A stretch of 64,000 bases of DNA from Dryococelus australis (GCA_029891345.1 CM056995.1:213169047-213233046), one strand, 5' to 3'; counted from the stretch's first letter, positions 46,187-59,577 are shown. Notes: generated by a model not told the origin, from the letters alone. Translations and numbers: made by a program.

Positions 46187-46800
46187 TTCATCCCGAAGAG
46201 ACTATCCAACATCTGGAATTTCGTAGAGCGCCAGTCGATCAATGTATACAACTTTGGACTTTTCTTTCAAGGAGTTCCGACGACAGATCTGGTAGGCAGT
46301 GCCACTTACTCTCTTCAAAATTTGGTCAGGGCCTTCCCAACATCCTTGTCACTGAAATGTGTTACTCCGAAGGCGTTTCCTTTATATGCAGTCACACTAG
46401 CCGTCCTTCCTTTGAATTCATCGTCTGCAACTCTCGGACCACATCGAGTGATCCTCGTGATGCCACTACACACTGGGATATGCTCGTCATCTGCCCTCTG
46501 GCTGTCTTTCTTCTCCTGAAGATGCATCTGTGCAGCTCCATCTGTAAACAGGACTTCTTTCGTTTCCTCGCCTGCATTAACTGCGGAGTGACTTCTTATG
46601 TGGTCCGACTCTAGTATCCTTGTTCTTCTTACCAATATATAGCGATCATTCTTCGTTCCCTCCGATAGGATGTTACCAGTTGCTTCTATGGGCCCTTGAT
46701 TTGGATAGATATTACTGCGGCTGTCAGTTCCAATTGTTTGTGCAGCTGTCGCTTGACGGGTAGGCATATGGCATGCTTGACAACTCATCTCTTCTCGTCA
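46187..46800 (-). pseudogene. Ty3/gypsy integrase relic
   Basis: On the minus strand the frame 46788-46315 begins with a CQAC piece of the integrase zinc finger and has the start of the catalytic core (IYPNQGPIEATG, then NDRYILV). Most of the core, including the later catalytic residues, is deleted or unreadable. In another frame, 46310-46195, the C-terminal domain reads GCWEGPDQILKRVSGTAYQI and then KVVYIDRLALYE, the GPY/F-type module, ending RDEQN before the purine tract. Deletion and shifts make it non-functional. Confidence 0.75.
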
Positions 46801-46804
46801 TCTG

Positions 46805-47290
46805 GGGCGATGCTTATGTTATGAATTTGACAACAATAACTTACTTGGTTTGAAAATTACAGCAAACTATTCTTATATGTAGTCATAGACCATACTTGGC
46901 CCCTCGACCCTTCTCATGGTCGAGGTTGATGTATATGTTATGTATTTGGTGGTTGTATCTCCAATGGTTCGGAAATTACAGCCAACTATGCTTATAAGTA
47001 GTCATAGGTCATACGTGACCTTGCAACCCTTCTCATAGTCGGAGCTGATGGCTATGTTATGAATTTGGCAACTACAACTTAAACAGTTCGGAAATTACAG
47101 CCAATTATGCTTATAAGTATATGTATGCCATACTTGTCCCTGAGGCCCTTCTCATACTTATAAGTTGGCATAGGTCATATTTGACCCACTACCCTTATCC
47201 TGGTCTGGGTGGATGCCTATGGTATGAATTTGAAAACTATAACTTAAACGGTTCGGAAATTACAGGCAATTATGCTTACAAGTGTTATGC
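46805..47290. repeat. Minisatellite of about 120 bp, three to four units
   Basis: Units share TTCGGAAATTACAGCCAACT and ATGCTTATAAGTAGTCATAG, then CCCTTCTCATGGTCG, and GATGCCTATGTTATGAATTTGG. The spacing is about 118, 121 and 170 bp. It begins next to the gypsy relic. Confidence 0.8.
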
Positions 47291-48888
47291 ACACAGACCG
47301 CAGGAGGGGCCAGTGGTGCACGTGATCCTACATGAACGTTCTGGTCGACTTGATGGTCGCTGGTGGTCGCCAAAATGGCCGACATCCTCAGTTGTCCTAC
47401 GGCCGCCATATTGTTGGTCAGTGTTGCTCGTGATCCAAGATGGTGGTGGGGACCCAAATGGGTACCCACACAGAAAATGAGTCATTTGATATCCTGAGGG
47501 GTCACCTGCTGGATTATTATTATTAGGGAAAAATGGCGGCTGGCACTGGCTGCCAAGATGGCCTCCGTCGGTGAGCGGGAAATTCGGGAAATCTGAGTGA
47601 AAAACGGGGGGAAATTTGTATTTTTGTACGCGAAATCAACCGTTTTGGACGGGAAAAAGGGAAAAAAGGGAAATTCTCGCTCCTCGGGTCCACAGCCTGA
47701 AGCTGGTAATATGTTAAGCAGGGTCCACAGGTCCACATCATGCAACATGGTGGATCAGATCCGTCTTTTTATACTACTTATTTTATTATGCATTTTTATC
47801 CCTCCACAGGCTTGTAGTTATACGAAATATTGGGGTGCAGATAGTTAGCTCCATGGAGGCTACACTGTTTCATTTGGAAAAAGATTCATATTCGGGTTGC
47901 GGTGGTGGTGGTTGCGGTAAGGGTGATAGTGGGAGATGGTGACGAAGGGAGTGAAAGTGGTGATGGGCGTTTGTGGGTGAAATGTAGAGTGGTGTGTCGG
48001 GTGGGATTTATGGGGATGTTAAGAGAGAGGAATTGTTGGATGGAGGTGGGGGGTGAGCGGTGTGTCACATACATATGCTTATAGCTTACAATATGGTGGA
48101 GGGAAGCATGGTCATATGATATGATCGCATATTTTGTTTTATCCTGATTCACTTTGAAAAGACTAGTACGATGACATCGAACACACTTACGTCTTTTAAG
48201 TTTTTCAAATACTAAATAAAATTAAGTAACCTAAAACAAATTTAAATTACAAATTTTATTTATCGGTCAGTACATCCTATCGACTGGACAGTGCGGCTGG
48301 AGTATCAGAAACATTTTTCGATCTTCATCCGCAATGTAGAGCTAAGTCATCGCATTTTGTAGCTAACCATATTTGTAAATATTTTTAAGGAGTTTGTGGA
48401 GGTTAATTTTTTTACCAACTTAGGTGATTATAATACACTTATTGAAAATATAGCAAAGCCCCTATGATGTAAAACTACTTTAAATGGTAATTTTGTTAAA
48501 AATAAATGTTCGTATTGAAAAAGTTCAAAAAAATTTACAGTAATAAGATATAAAATAAATGCCTCCAAAAGGTGCAAGTTAACCTCACAGTTGAAACAGA
48601 AATACGTATTTTCTACGTAAGTGTCCAATTCCTTAAACTGATTCTGAGTAGCTCAGCGATAAAGGGAACAGCGTCAATGAGGATAGCAGAGCTACATACG
48701 TCTCTCTCATATCTGTATTTGCAATATCGTCTATTTGAAGTGACACTTAATACAAATTCCCAATATTTACTTTTAATCTGATAAGTTTCGTAAAACACAA
48801 AACATTATTTTGGCAACTAAGTTACCCCCACAGAGAACTTCTGAGTTTTCTACTAATGCTACATGACGTTTAAGATCCTAACATCATG
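47291..48888. other. Unassigned region with CCGCCAT motifs and a G-rich stretch
   Basis: At 47330-47580 there are several GCCGCCAT/AAGATGGCC motifs. At 47890-48060 the plus strand is strongly G-rich (GGTGGTGGTGG and similar). Open frames there come from this bias. No gene is supported. Confidence 0.35.
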
Positions 48889-48917
48889 CAAGTTCACTTC
48901 GTCTGGAAGTGAACTTG
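48889..48917. repeat. Perfect 12-bp inverted repeat with 5-base loop
   Basis: CAAGTTCACTTC, loop GTCTG, GAAGTGAACTTG. Short, so it may be chance, but it is perfect. Confidence 0.7.
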
Positions 48918-51900
48918 TAGTACTAAGGTTTCGTTTTGTTAGTGTTATCCAAAATTGCAGAAATATCGTATTTTACATATTGATTATCATTGGTACGATC
49001 TATAAACTTGCATCATCGCAGGCGAGTCCATCCTCCATCCTCCTCCTCGACCCTGCGCGCTCTGAGGAACTATATCTGACTACTATTGATGTTTTTTTGT
49101 TTATTTAATGATTTCGTAGTGGACATGAGCTGGCTGACATTAACTGTTATATATTGTGAAAGGTTGTATGTGAGTAAATATATGCGTAGAGTGCGCTGGA
49201 CCAAGTAGGACGTATGTGACTGTACGTATCGGGTTCCCCTTAAGAACTACAGACATGTATGCGTTCACCTGGATAACACTTGTAAGTAGTGGAAGTGTAA
49301 CTCATAAAATCAGCCAATATCAAGTTAATTTGCATACACCCCTTTGTAGAGCCTAGGAAAATACACCATTGTCACCTCTTCAAACTTTACACTCATTTCA
49401 ATTATTGAGGTGTCAGAAACAGAACAAACATTTTCTGTGTCAGTTGAGAATAATATAACGATCATTTACTTAGGTTGAGAACCACTTGTGATCGGTTCCT
49501 CTCAGGCTCAGGACAGCTGATGATGCAGTATGAGACCCAGATTTTCATGTCACTGCCAAGACACACACATTTTGTATGTAAGCTGAAGTTGCCTATGGCA
49601 GTAGCCACATTAAAATAAAAGAAATTTATTTTCCATTTACTAGCGAAGAAAAGGTGAAATGTATATACATACAAGAACGAAACGCTCAACTTTAAGTTTC
49701 AGCTTTCTTTTATTTATATTTCAATTTCTTTTTACCATGTGCATGCTTATTAAGAGCTGAAACAATAATAACTTGGAAAGACCCTGGATGGCAGTATAGA
49801 CTAAAATATTTAAAGAAATCCTAACTGTCGTTAGATAGTGGTCGTTCCTACTAGACGCTGTACCCAACTGCAAATACGCTACGACGTGTAAAATAAGTTT
49901 CTAATTTGCAGCTCAGTTCAAGACTAATAGTTCCCAAATAAAAATGTCACTGGCTTAAAACTTCGGAAACTTGCAGTAACTGGCTTGCTCATGCTCGATG
50001 AGACACTAAATTCATTCGTAGGACATTTGTGGTTAAACTACTGGAATCTGTGCTTATGACGCGTTTCCAACATGGCGTATGTTCAAATGTTCTAGAAGGG
50101 ATTTCATTATGGGCTTCACAATGATAATGAAAACGTAAAAGTACCAATACTTCCAGGTGTAGCAGGATGTTGCTCTCGGAGGGAATTTCATTTATTTGGT
50201 AGGAAGCAGGGTAGGGTACTGTCTTCAACTGCTGCAGGTTCAGATATAATGTTGGGTGATCTCTTCACGTGAGCTAACCGCTCACGGACGTACGTCGTAT
50301 ACAAATCTTGCTATCTCCTACAGCTGCAACGTGGAAGGAGCTAGCACGCACACACTTCAACGCGGAAACATTTAAGGTTTCCTGTGCTAGCTGGAGAATA
50401 GCGGACACACTAACAAACTAAGTGAAGATACCTGCGCTTCGTCCACTCTGGATGAGCGTCCTGTCGACTCAGTTCGAAAGACGATTGCGGAGAGAGCGAT
50501 CTTTCTAACCGACTGTACCAGGCTAACCATATGCTAGTCTCTCCGGCCAATGGTAGTGCAGGGTTTGAACCTTACAATTTAAACTATCTGAAAAGACTCA
50601 TACCAACGGCCTAACTTTAAAAAAACCCATAGAGTAATAGGTCTCGAGACGGAGATAAATACATAAATATACCCTGAAGCATTAACAATACCGTGAAACC
50701 AAAGTACAGTAAAATAAATATTAATTCAAATAAATACAGAAATAAAAGCTGTCTAATTAACCCATTTAAACAATAAATATTGCCATCCGTACATCTGAGA
50801 TTAAAAATCGTACCTATCATCAGAAAAATAATAAATGAAAATAAAAATATATGCACATTATCAACACTTAACATATTTGAAAACGTTATGTAGCAAACAA
50901 GAAAAATAGTACATAAATTAAGCATATAATTATTGAGACGTGAAAATGAAGGTGCTACAAAACACAAGATGAAAGTCCAATGGGAGTGTTTATTTTGATA
51001 GTTACGTGGAAAGATACGCAATCAACGGGCTGAGAGTAGAAACTTATACTGAGAGAAATGTCTGCCTTAGCCAACTAAACATTTGTTTCTGTAGGGTCAA
51101 AAATATATTTATTTGCCCAACAAAATATTTTGTTGAGTAATCAAATATTGAAAAGAAACCAAATTAATTTTGTCCATCTAGCAAAATATACACTTGAATG
51201 AAAAAACCTCAGAACTGAGGACTGGCAATAAAATATTTGATTGAATCAACTGAATATATTTGCTTGGCTACTCACTTCATTGCCTTCGTTAGAAAATGCA
51301 TCTCGAGAGTTGTTTTTTTTTTTTTTTTTTGTATTTTTTGTAACAATTAGGAAAGTAGCAGTGTTTCTTAGTGCTCCTATGGATGCTTAATAATGGTATA
51401 AACATCCAAATAAAACAAGTTCAACAGGAAACTAAATGTAAACTTGGAAAACTTGAAATATTTATTTGCACACGTTGTCTAATATTCAAAATGCAAGTAT
51501 TAAAAAATATTCTTATTTTATCAGTAGTAACTTTAGCTGCGGGAGGTTGCTAATGGTTGGTCATGTGACCTACATAAACATTTGATCCACCAACTTAACA
51601 AACATAATTACTCCTTTCGGGAATATTAAAAGGATCACATCGAGAGGAAAAGAGTGGGAATGAATAAAACTCTTCTTGCATGTCTTTTGTCAATCTAATG
51701 TTATTTATATATATTTCTGCTGTATACCATGTTGAACGTTTCCCTAAGGAAGCTCCATAAATTTCGCTATTAATTTTAATAATAGGATTTTTGAAGGGTG
51801 CACTTTTTGATTATCTAGTGTGATGTCCTTGGCGTGTATTTATATCACTCCGTACATTTAATAGCATAGAATAAATGTTCAAACATTCCCCCTCAATGCG

Positions 51901-52399
51901 CCCCCTTTATAATATAAAGGAAAATGAATATAAAAAATACGAAAAAATGCCACAGTCCATTTCGTACCTACAAAACATTAATTTACAAAATAAAATAATA
52001 AATTACACATAATCATGGACTGAAAAACAGTTCCACATGACCAAGAATATGCACGTCACCAGTAGTACCAACTAATTTTCGATACACCCAAATATGATCA
52101 CCAGTTCCATCTTCATCTTCTTACGTGAATACATAGACGCATTACCAAAAACACTAATTACAGCAGTATTGTCTGCCTTGCCCTCATGAACTGGAAAAGT
52201 CTTCCAATAAATTATCCTGTGCTGGATTACGTTCTCCGTCGGGCTCACGAGTATTTTTTTTATATTAACTGAAACCGTTTAATGTACTATAAACATACAA
52301 ATCTTTAGTTGCACGAACTAACGCAATGATTTATTTTCAACAACAAAATATTTCATTGCCCTTATACAAACAATTAATTTGGTTGCCCCAAACAAACTT
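48918..52399. other. Unassigned region
   Basis: The minus-strand frame 50617-51021 (134 codons) is hydrophobic and rich in F, L and I with several possible membrane helices. The codons are AT-rich like the surroundings, so it may be chance. At 51040-51300 the motif CAAAATATTTTGTTG and related forms recur in both orientations, followed by a T-run at 51312-51330, perhaps an unknown AT-rich element. Confidence 0.35.
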
Positions 52400-52456
52400 A
52401 AACTTTACTCTCAGTCAGAATAACTTTCAAAAGTGCTCACTTTACCGTGAACAGAC
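52400..52456. mobile_element. MITE-1 end fragment
   Basis: CAAAAGTGCTCACTTTACCG, then TGAACAGAC, is the inner to outer part of a MITE-1 end. No partner end was recognised nearby, so only the 3' side from about 52425 is firm. Confidence 0.55.
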
Positions 52457-54289
52457 GCTCTTTACCCAACAATACTTAATAGTTCATCGGTGGTAGGAAT
52501 ACGTAGGCCTATATGTTGTGGAACATGCTAAACCTGGTCAATAGTCTATTCTTCCCACCGTGCTTCTGGTCTAGCAATTCGACACGTGTCAAATTGAAAG
52601 CGACTACAGAGCTCAATAATCGCGAAGTCTTCCTAGATAACTTTGTGAGCAGTAGACAGACATCTTAAGCGGACCGCTTGCCTGCATCCTTCTTCTCCTT
52701 TCTTGGTCAACAAGCGCAGGAGCCATAAGGGTTATACTGGAACGCACTACAAGAGCGCCATCGCCGCTACGCGTAGGACTCTGATTTGTGTCCTTGTGAT
52801 ACTGCGGGCACCTATGTGACTTGCAGTGGTGACTCTCATTTTATTGGTGAAAAGTATTTAACAAAGTTCAAAACACGCTCCTATCGTAGTTTGGCTTGTG
52901 TCCGGTAAGTATGTTTTAAGGTACATCTGTCTTGATAAGCCGATTTTAATTACATTGGAGGGCTCTAAAATAATAATAATTACAGCACGTGTGGTAACTT
53001 TAGAAGTTCCATTCTTCTGGAATATGGTGTATTTTCGTAAGTAAACATGCTGAGGGCACGTTTGGTAGTTTCGTCAAAAACCAGGACATAGTTCAAGCGG
53101 TAGCCAGACGGAACTCTTAACCCACCCGCCATCTTGGATTTATCGATTTCTCGTCAAAACTTCTATTTCAGAAGGTGTGTTGAAATTTTTCGCAATACAT
53201 ATCCTAAATAACAGCTTCCCAAACTATATCTAATTGCCACAGCTTCGCTACATTTATTAATTTTTAGCTGGTAACTGTCGAGGTGAATCACAAGATTATT
53301 TCTCGTGAACGATTACAAACACGACGATATCAACAATTATCAAGAAATAATGACCTCAGAGAACGTACTAGGCAATGATCTGTGCTCTGTCGTTCGAGAA
53401 AAAAAAATGATACAAAACTTAAAATAAAATTACATCTGACGAATTATGGCCAAATGTTGATTGCCACTCTGAAAAAGGGGTAAGATTGGGTAAAATTTGA
53501 AAATTATATGTATTATGATGAAAGACACAAGGACAACATACGAATGAATTACTATCATGAATTGGGCGTTTTCAGCAATTCTTGGGTCTGTAAGATTATA
53601 TGCCTGAACGACAGAAGAACAATGTTACATAACAACACACTTTTACATGTTTCGCGTCAAACACAGAATAAAATAGGACTCTGGTTAAAATTGCAGAACA
53701 CATTAAAATAGCATTCTATAAATAGGATTATTGAATTGTATTTTACTAATACCTCTGTAAAATCAAACATTACACAAACAATGCAATAATCATTTCTTTG
53801 ATTAATCAATAATTAGTCTATGCTAGAACATTGAATACGACTTCTGTCAGTTATTTTAAATTATTTAAGAAATTCTAAGTTTGAACAAATTTAATAAAAT
53901 CTAAACAAATACTGTTAATATTTAGAACGACGGTGAAGTTTGCATAAAGCTGATAGGCATGTAATTCTGTTAAGTCGCTTGTGTTTCAAAATCACTAAAG
54001 TGCTCCGGGTTAGCGTACAGTCCGTAGTGCAGAAAGAATTTATTACACTCGTACCTCTGGGATATGCTGTTAATTAATAAGAGAAAAGTATCTTCTAAAT
54101 ATGCAATTCATTACGTCTTTTGAAAAGTTGATCAAAGTTCATGTTATTGTTCTATATTAATACGAAAATCTTGAATAGAGTATTCAGATAAATCATTTTC
54201 TGGTGTTGCATTAAATGAGTTCAATTAGATAATATCTGTTGATAGGAAAGTCTTGACAAATAAATGACAGCAGGATTATCTGATATCAA
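52457..54289. other. Unassigned region
   Basis: Nothing recognised apart from a single CCGCCATCTTGG at about 53128. The frame 53508-53711 shows no domain. Confidence 0.35.
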
Positions 54290-54294
54290 TACAG

Positions 54295-54480
54295 ACCTTA
54301 CTTGAGGGTGATCGTAATAGTGGAGATGGCTGCTGGACTACGATGAAGCTGGCAGCGGCGATATCCTCATTTGACCAGGATACCATTTCCCAGCTCTGCG
54401 TGCTCCAGACGTAGGATGCAGTACCGCGCCTCTGCGACACTCTATCAGGCCTCCTGCAGACCCTGGGGATATGTTGGTTG
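54295..54480 (-). other. GC-richer patch, possible exon
   Basis: On the minus strand a patch between AG dinucleotides (TGTCGCAG near 54440) and CTCAAGTAAGG (donor-like, about 54300) has GC-rich codons in two frames. No motif is recognised and no phase can be tested. It could be an upstream exon of the coiled-coil gene, or not coding at all. Confidence 0.2.
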
Positions 54481-55121
54481 TCCCTCACATCGACTCTACG
54501 TCGTGGATGTCATCTTTCTCCGGCTTCATTTGAACCACTCCTCCACTCACTTTCCTTCATGCCGAGATATTCCTTTTTAACAGAAATCTGTAATGCATTG
54601 TTTCGAAAGTTCCAAACAAACACCATTTCTAAGACAAACGTATCTTCCTTGCATGAATGTCATAATCCGTTCTCTTTTATCCACGTCTGCACTAACTTGA
54701 TTACTGTTTACGAAAAACTGTTCTTTTCACTTCCCATAGAAATAATTTAATATGAATTAATATATCACATACGCAAATATTACTATTGAGAAATGTTAAT
54801 CAACAACATGTGTAAATTCAAAAGAAATATTTTAGTCTGCAAATCAAGTAAGAGAAATTTTAAATAAATATTGGATAACCTCTGACAAGGCACTTCCTTA
54901 CAAACTGTATTCCCAGAGAATGGCAAAAAGTCAATAAATAGAAGATTGCGGGTGGAAATCTGCTTTAAGATCAATGGTGCACGAAATCAGTATATTTACC
55001 CGATTGTCGTTATAACATGTTTTTCAGAGGTTTTATCGAAATTTTTGACGCGACAAGACGTAAATATTAGTTTTTAACAACTTCTTGCATTGTTAAGTAT
55101 TCACTACCTTTATTATTCTGT

Positions 55122-55177
55122 GAGCACTGATGGAAGATGAGAACTAATATATTCTTTCTTATCTTCCATCAGTGCTC
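55122..55177. repeat. Hairpin: 22-bp arms, about 11-base loop
   Basis: GAGCACTGATGGAAGATGAG and its inverted partner CTTATCTTCCATCAGTGCTC pair with one G/T-type mismatch. This is long enough to be a small foldback element or a transcribed hairpin. Confidence 0.8.
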
Positions 55178-55414
55178 CGATAGTAGTAATGGTAGTGAGT
55201 ATCTAGCATTGTAAGAAGGTGTTCGGAATTATACTTTACGTCGTGTCGTGCCAAAGATTTAAAAAAATTCTCTGAAGAACAATTTTTGACCAAAATTAAG
55301 GTAAATACACGGTATTCATACACCATTCCTCTCAAGCGCCGACAGTACCTCAGCACTAAATCCTCCCCCACTAACCCAGTACCACTGTTGTGGCCCCAGG
55401 ACAGCGTGATCGCG

Positions 55415-55503
55415 CACCCACCTCGTGCGCTTATCGACCCACCCGCGACGAACCTCATCCTCTGTAGTCCTTCGATCAGAAGATCTCGCGTCTGTTTACC
55501 CTG
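55415..55503 (-). other. Possible GC-rich exon
   Basis: On the minus strand the acceptor-like CGCTTGCAG at about 55504 is followed by an open phase-0 frame, GKQTRDLLIEGLQRM and onward, up to a donor-like CGAG|GTGGGT. Its GC content is like that of exons A-C. It is upstream of exon C on the same strand, so it may belong to the same gene, but 18 kb away and without a recognisable motif. Confidence 0.2.
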
Positions 55504-56369
55504 CAAGCGACTGTGTTTCTTCTGAGCGGGGCTGGAGAATGGTAGGAGCCACTATCTGGTCTTCACCATGTCGCGCCGCTCCTAGAGAACATCGCTCCAA
55601 CCCCAACTCCACGTGCGTCCGTTAACTTTCCCACCCTACACACCAGCAAGTCACCTACGTGCGTTCAGAAATTCCTCCATACGTCTGTTTCACGCAAGCT
55701 CGTTAAATTTCGAAAATTCTGTGAGCATATACCATTTGATCATGTAGTTGCAGTTGACAGTGAGAGTGAAAATTTATTGCACAAATGTGAATTTGAGAGC
55801 CTTAATTAACCAGTAGAATAGTAAATTTGGACTGACATTGTAACCTGCGGACACATCATCAAATAATATATACCACTATGACTGTCAGTATTTAGTGAGC
55901 TTACATGACACAGAGTATGCAAATAACAACATTTCATTCTCAGTGCAGCAATTTATATGATACCCATTTCAAACAAAATATACTACGCGACATTTCTTAA
56001 TAAATACTGGCACGTTTAAAAATGTTATCAGTTTTATGTACAGTATATTTTTTTTTTCCAAAATACAAAATAATAATTTGCTTTTTAAAAATAATGAATG
56101 AATATACTTTTTTTTTTTATTTCTTAACTTGGTAGGTTTAGTACTTTCTGAGTAAGTTATGTCGATTTTTTTTTTTACTGTGATCTTTAAAATTGCTGCA
56201 TTCAGAAGGAATTTCTTCAACACTGATCCCCCATTCAAACTCAATGGATGCCGGCTCGGTATGCAGGGCCCTTAAGCTGCACTCCAAACCTGAAGAATTT
56301 GCGCACTATTTAAACTATACAATAATAATTCAAATTATCAATGTAAATACTTATAGCTATTTACAAATG
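55504..56369. other. Unassigned stretch
   Basis: GC-richer to about 55680, then AT-rich with T-runs at 56048-56058, 56110-56120 and 56167-56178. No gene is supported. Confidence 0.35.
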
Positions 56370-56614
56370 ACTTAATCAAGCCTCCCACCAAGGCGAACCG
56401 GGTTCAATCCCAGGCCGGGTCACCAGATTTTCGCAAGTGGGAATCGTGCCGGACGATACCGTTGGTCGGTGGGTTTTCTCGGGGATCTCCCGTTTCCCCC
56501 TCTCCTTCATTCATGCGCCGCTCCATGTTCACTTCAATCGCCTTCATCGGCTCTCAAGACCTCGCTGTTAAGAGCCGCCCAAATCTCTTCACTCACTCAC
56601 TCACTTAATCAAGC
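56370..56614 (+). mobile_element. 5'-truncated tRNA-derived SINE with 12-bp target duplication
   Basis: The SINE sequence (56382-56602) starts inside the tRNA-like head at CTCCCACCAAGGCGAACC, so the A box is missing. The B-box-like GGTTCAATCCC and the body follow, and the tail ends in CACT repeats. ACTTAATCAAGC stands on both sides (56370-56381 and 56603-56614). 5' truncation plus the duplication shows LINE-type reverse transcription at the target. Confidence 0.9.
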
Positions 56615-59542
56615 ATCATGTTATCACATTTAAGTAATTATAACAACTACGTATTCGCGATCTTTATCAGTGTAAATATAGAACTTGTAACGGAAAGTTA
56701 TTTACAGTGCATTCACCAGGGTCGAATGTTCCACTGTCACATGTTTAAACTTATCAGGTGGAGCATCTCCTTATTGGCATTCTGCGACACTTCATAAAAG
56801 AATTTCAGGCCTTGTTCAAAACATATTGGGTTACCACAAGAGAACTTTCTCCGCGAAAAATAAACAAAACGGTGTTAACATTCTAAATTGCAAGTCTGGA
56901 GTGTTAGTCGTGTATTTTATTGGGAAAAAGAGAAGATAAATGTAATATACGAGCACATTAATTGCAAAAAAAAAAATATCACTCGATAGAACCTCAATTT
57001 GACTACTTTATAGTACATTCGGCTGCACACATACTGCTAAGCTATATGTCCTTAAATGAGGCTACGTGTAATCGATTCAACAGCGGTTGGCAACACTGTT
57101 GTCTGTGCGTGCGACTGAATAAAGATGCGCGCTATCGAAAAAAACCACTATCGACTAGTCGTGCGACGGTACCTTCATACTATCGACTGAAGAGTTAAAA
57201 GTATATTTTACATCGTAATCGATCTGTGACTTCACGACAAAATATTCGAATATTTGTAGCCGAACATTTCCATTGCACAAGTTCACAGTGTAACATTATC
57301 TAATTTTAAAAAAAAACGTAATTGATCAGTTATTAGATATAAATGGTACGAATGAATGCTGTCGACTACACGTACAAATTGTAAGCCAGCTTTGGGCTGA
57401 GTATGGCTGCGAATAGTAAGTAAATAAATAAATAAGAAACAAAATGAACGACAACGAACTCTGTATTAACCATTGTCACCTGACAGACAAATAAGCGAAA
57501 GTGCCAGGCTACTATGACTATTGTCCGTAACAATAAATTGGATTCATTCTCATTCCTCATATTTCCAGCTCATTCCTCATGTGTTCATGCTACGACCGTA
57601 ATAGGTGATACACTTGCACAATGTCGAATACCTGACATGTATCCAAAGTGTTAACAAATCATCAGCTACGGATTTCAGTCGTTTCTGTATCATCAACTTC
57701 GAAGGAATTGAGACGGAATTCAGCCGATTGTTTTGAACAGTAGTTGACTGCTTACGATTTTGTAGGTAACAACTAGTTCTATAATGATTAGTCGATAGTG
57801 CTGATCTCTATGATTGGAATCTGCATCGCATCTGGCCGTAGGTGTACATGTAGCGACACTGAATGAAAAAAAAAATATTTGTTACTGGTTACAGAAACTA
57901 TTTGGTTTGTGTTTCCCGAGGCGAAACCTTGGGTCCGGGGGTTAACTTGCACGGCAGTTGTTATAAGGCGTGGTAGTGAAAGAGGACTCTGATAGCGACG
58001 TATGCCTTGTCTGCAAAATACTTTCATAAATAATTTGACTGCAAATTGAATGTATAAGAACATAGGTTTTCCACAGGGGCCAATCACTGTATAGGGCTTT
58101 CGCTGCTCTTATAGAGAACTAACAATTTCGTTTGTACCAACATCGAAAAGTCATACAATTTTAAAATAATTTATTAATCGGCTTGGCGTCCAAGCAGTTA
58201 TCCTTTTTTACGAGTAAGATCAAATCAATTTTACTCGTATACACGTTAAGCATTAAGCAAACAATTTAATATATGTTTTCAATTGCCTCTGTTGTAATTA
58301 TTCCATAAAGTTGGCGTTGTTGTTTACAAGTTTCATGACGTGAATTGAATTGCATTCCAACTTTGAAATGGGGGAAATTAAAAAAGAAATGTGTAACAAG
58401 ATGTTGGCTTCCTCACTGTGAAAATTTGATGCCAAACACACTTATGAAATACTTCACCTTTCCCAGCACTCTATAAAGGTAAGACTCTAAACCAATTATG
58501 TTTGTTTTGACTGGTATCTAGGTTTTGTGCTGTTTACCTGGTTACTAACTTTCAATTATTTGCTATAATAATCCATACTTTGCCTTAATATTTGTCTCTT
58601 TTGTTCTAATACTACAGTTAACTGTCAAATCAAACAGAATTGTTTTTGAAACTTAACTTTTTTAATTGCTGAGAATCTCGCATACCTATAGATACCGGCC
58701 TGCAGAGAAAAAAAAAACTACAGAAAAATGCAAACCAAATTAATTACATCAGTTTGGTAATTATTAAGGCTAAAAAATCCTTACCGTGTCCTCTAAAATT
58801 ATATTTTATCAATCTTAATGTTATAAAATAGCCACGACAAAAATAATAATGATTTGTTTTTATGTTAGAAGCGTTAGTAGCCCGATCGTAGAGAGGTAAT
58901 AAGCAAAGAGGTTCAGCCTGGCAGTGAAATCTCTTTTTCCTTTCCATACTCTTTGGTTTTCCAGACTAACCTGCGTAGTCAATTCATAAGCGAGATGGCA
59001 GCACGAGCGCAGGGAATCCCAAGCTACGCGTTCTAGTCTCAAATAAACGCGGCATCTTCTAAAAGTATGTCAGTGAAACAAAAAAATAATAATAACAGTT
59101 CTCGAGATGAAGCTTTCCCAACAACGCCGATTTCCGGATTCAGGATACCCGCTCCAGTCCCTTCTGCGCCCTCTCCAACACAAGCGGAGGTATTCCCATC
59201 GAAGTTTTAGTAGAAGGTATGAAGTAAAGTAGCCGGGTAGAGAAAAGGAAGAGAAATGACGGAGCGAGGAGCAGGCCCGACACTAATTTGAACCGACGTC
59301 TGTGATATGATTGGCTAGAATGCAAATTAAAAATATGCTTAGTCATTAAACTTTCCCTCCCCTCCCCCCAGGTAAATCGACTGATAACAAGCGGAGAAGT
59401 TGTTTAATTTAGTTATGTATATTAAAAACGCAAGAAAAAATATTATTTAATAAATATACGTTGTAACTGCACTTTTTAACTGCTTGATGTTGCATAAAAT
59501 ACATAACGTAAATAAAATATGGAATGTATAAATGAATAAAGT
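56615..59542. other. Unassigned region
   Basis: No gene or element is recognised. At 57060-57190 there is GC-richer sequence with CTATCGA repeated three times and GGTTGGCAACACTG, which might be promoter-like, but no gene can be attached to it. Confidence 0.35.
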
Positions 59543-59577
59543 GTAGTGTGTGTGTGTGCGTGTGTGTGTGTGTGTGT
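59543..59577. repeat. (GT)n microsatellite
   Basis: About 16 GT units with one GC interruption. Confidence 0.95.

Noticed and set aside
57060..57190. Promoter with CTATCGA motifs and GGTTGGCAACACTG
   Set aside because: It is suggestive of insect core-promoter motifs, but no gene or transcript can be attached on either side.
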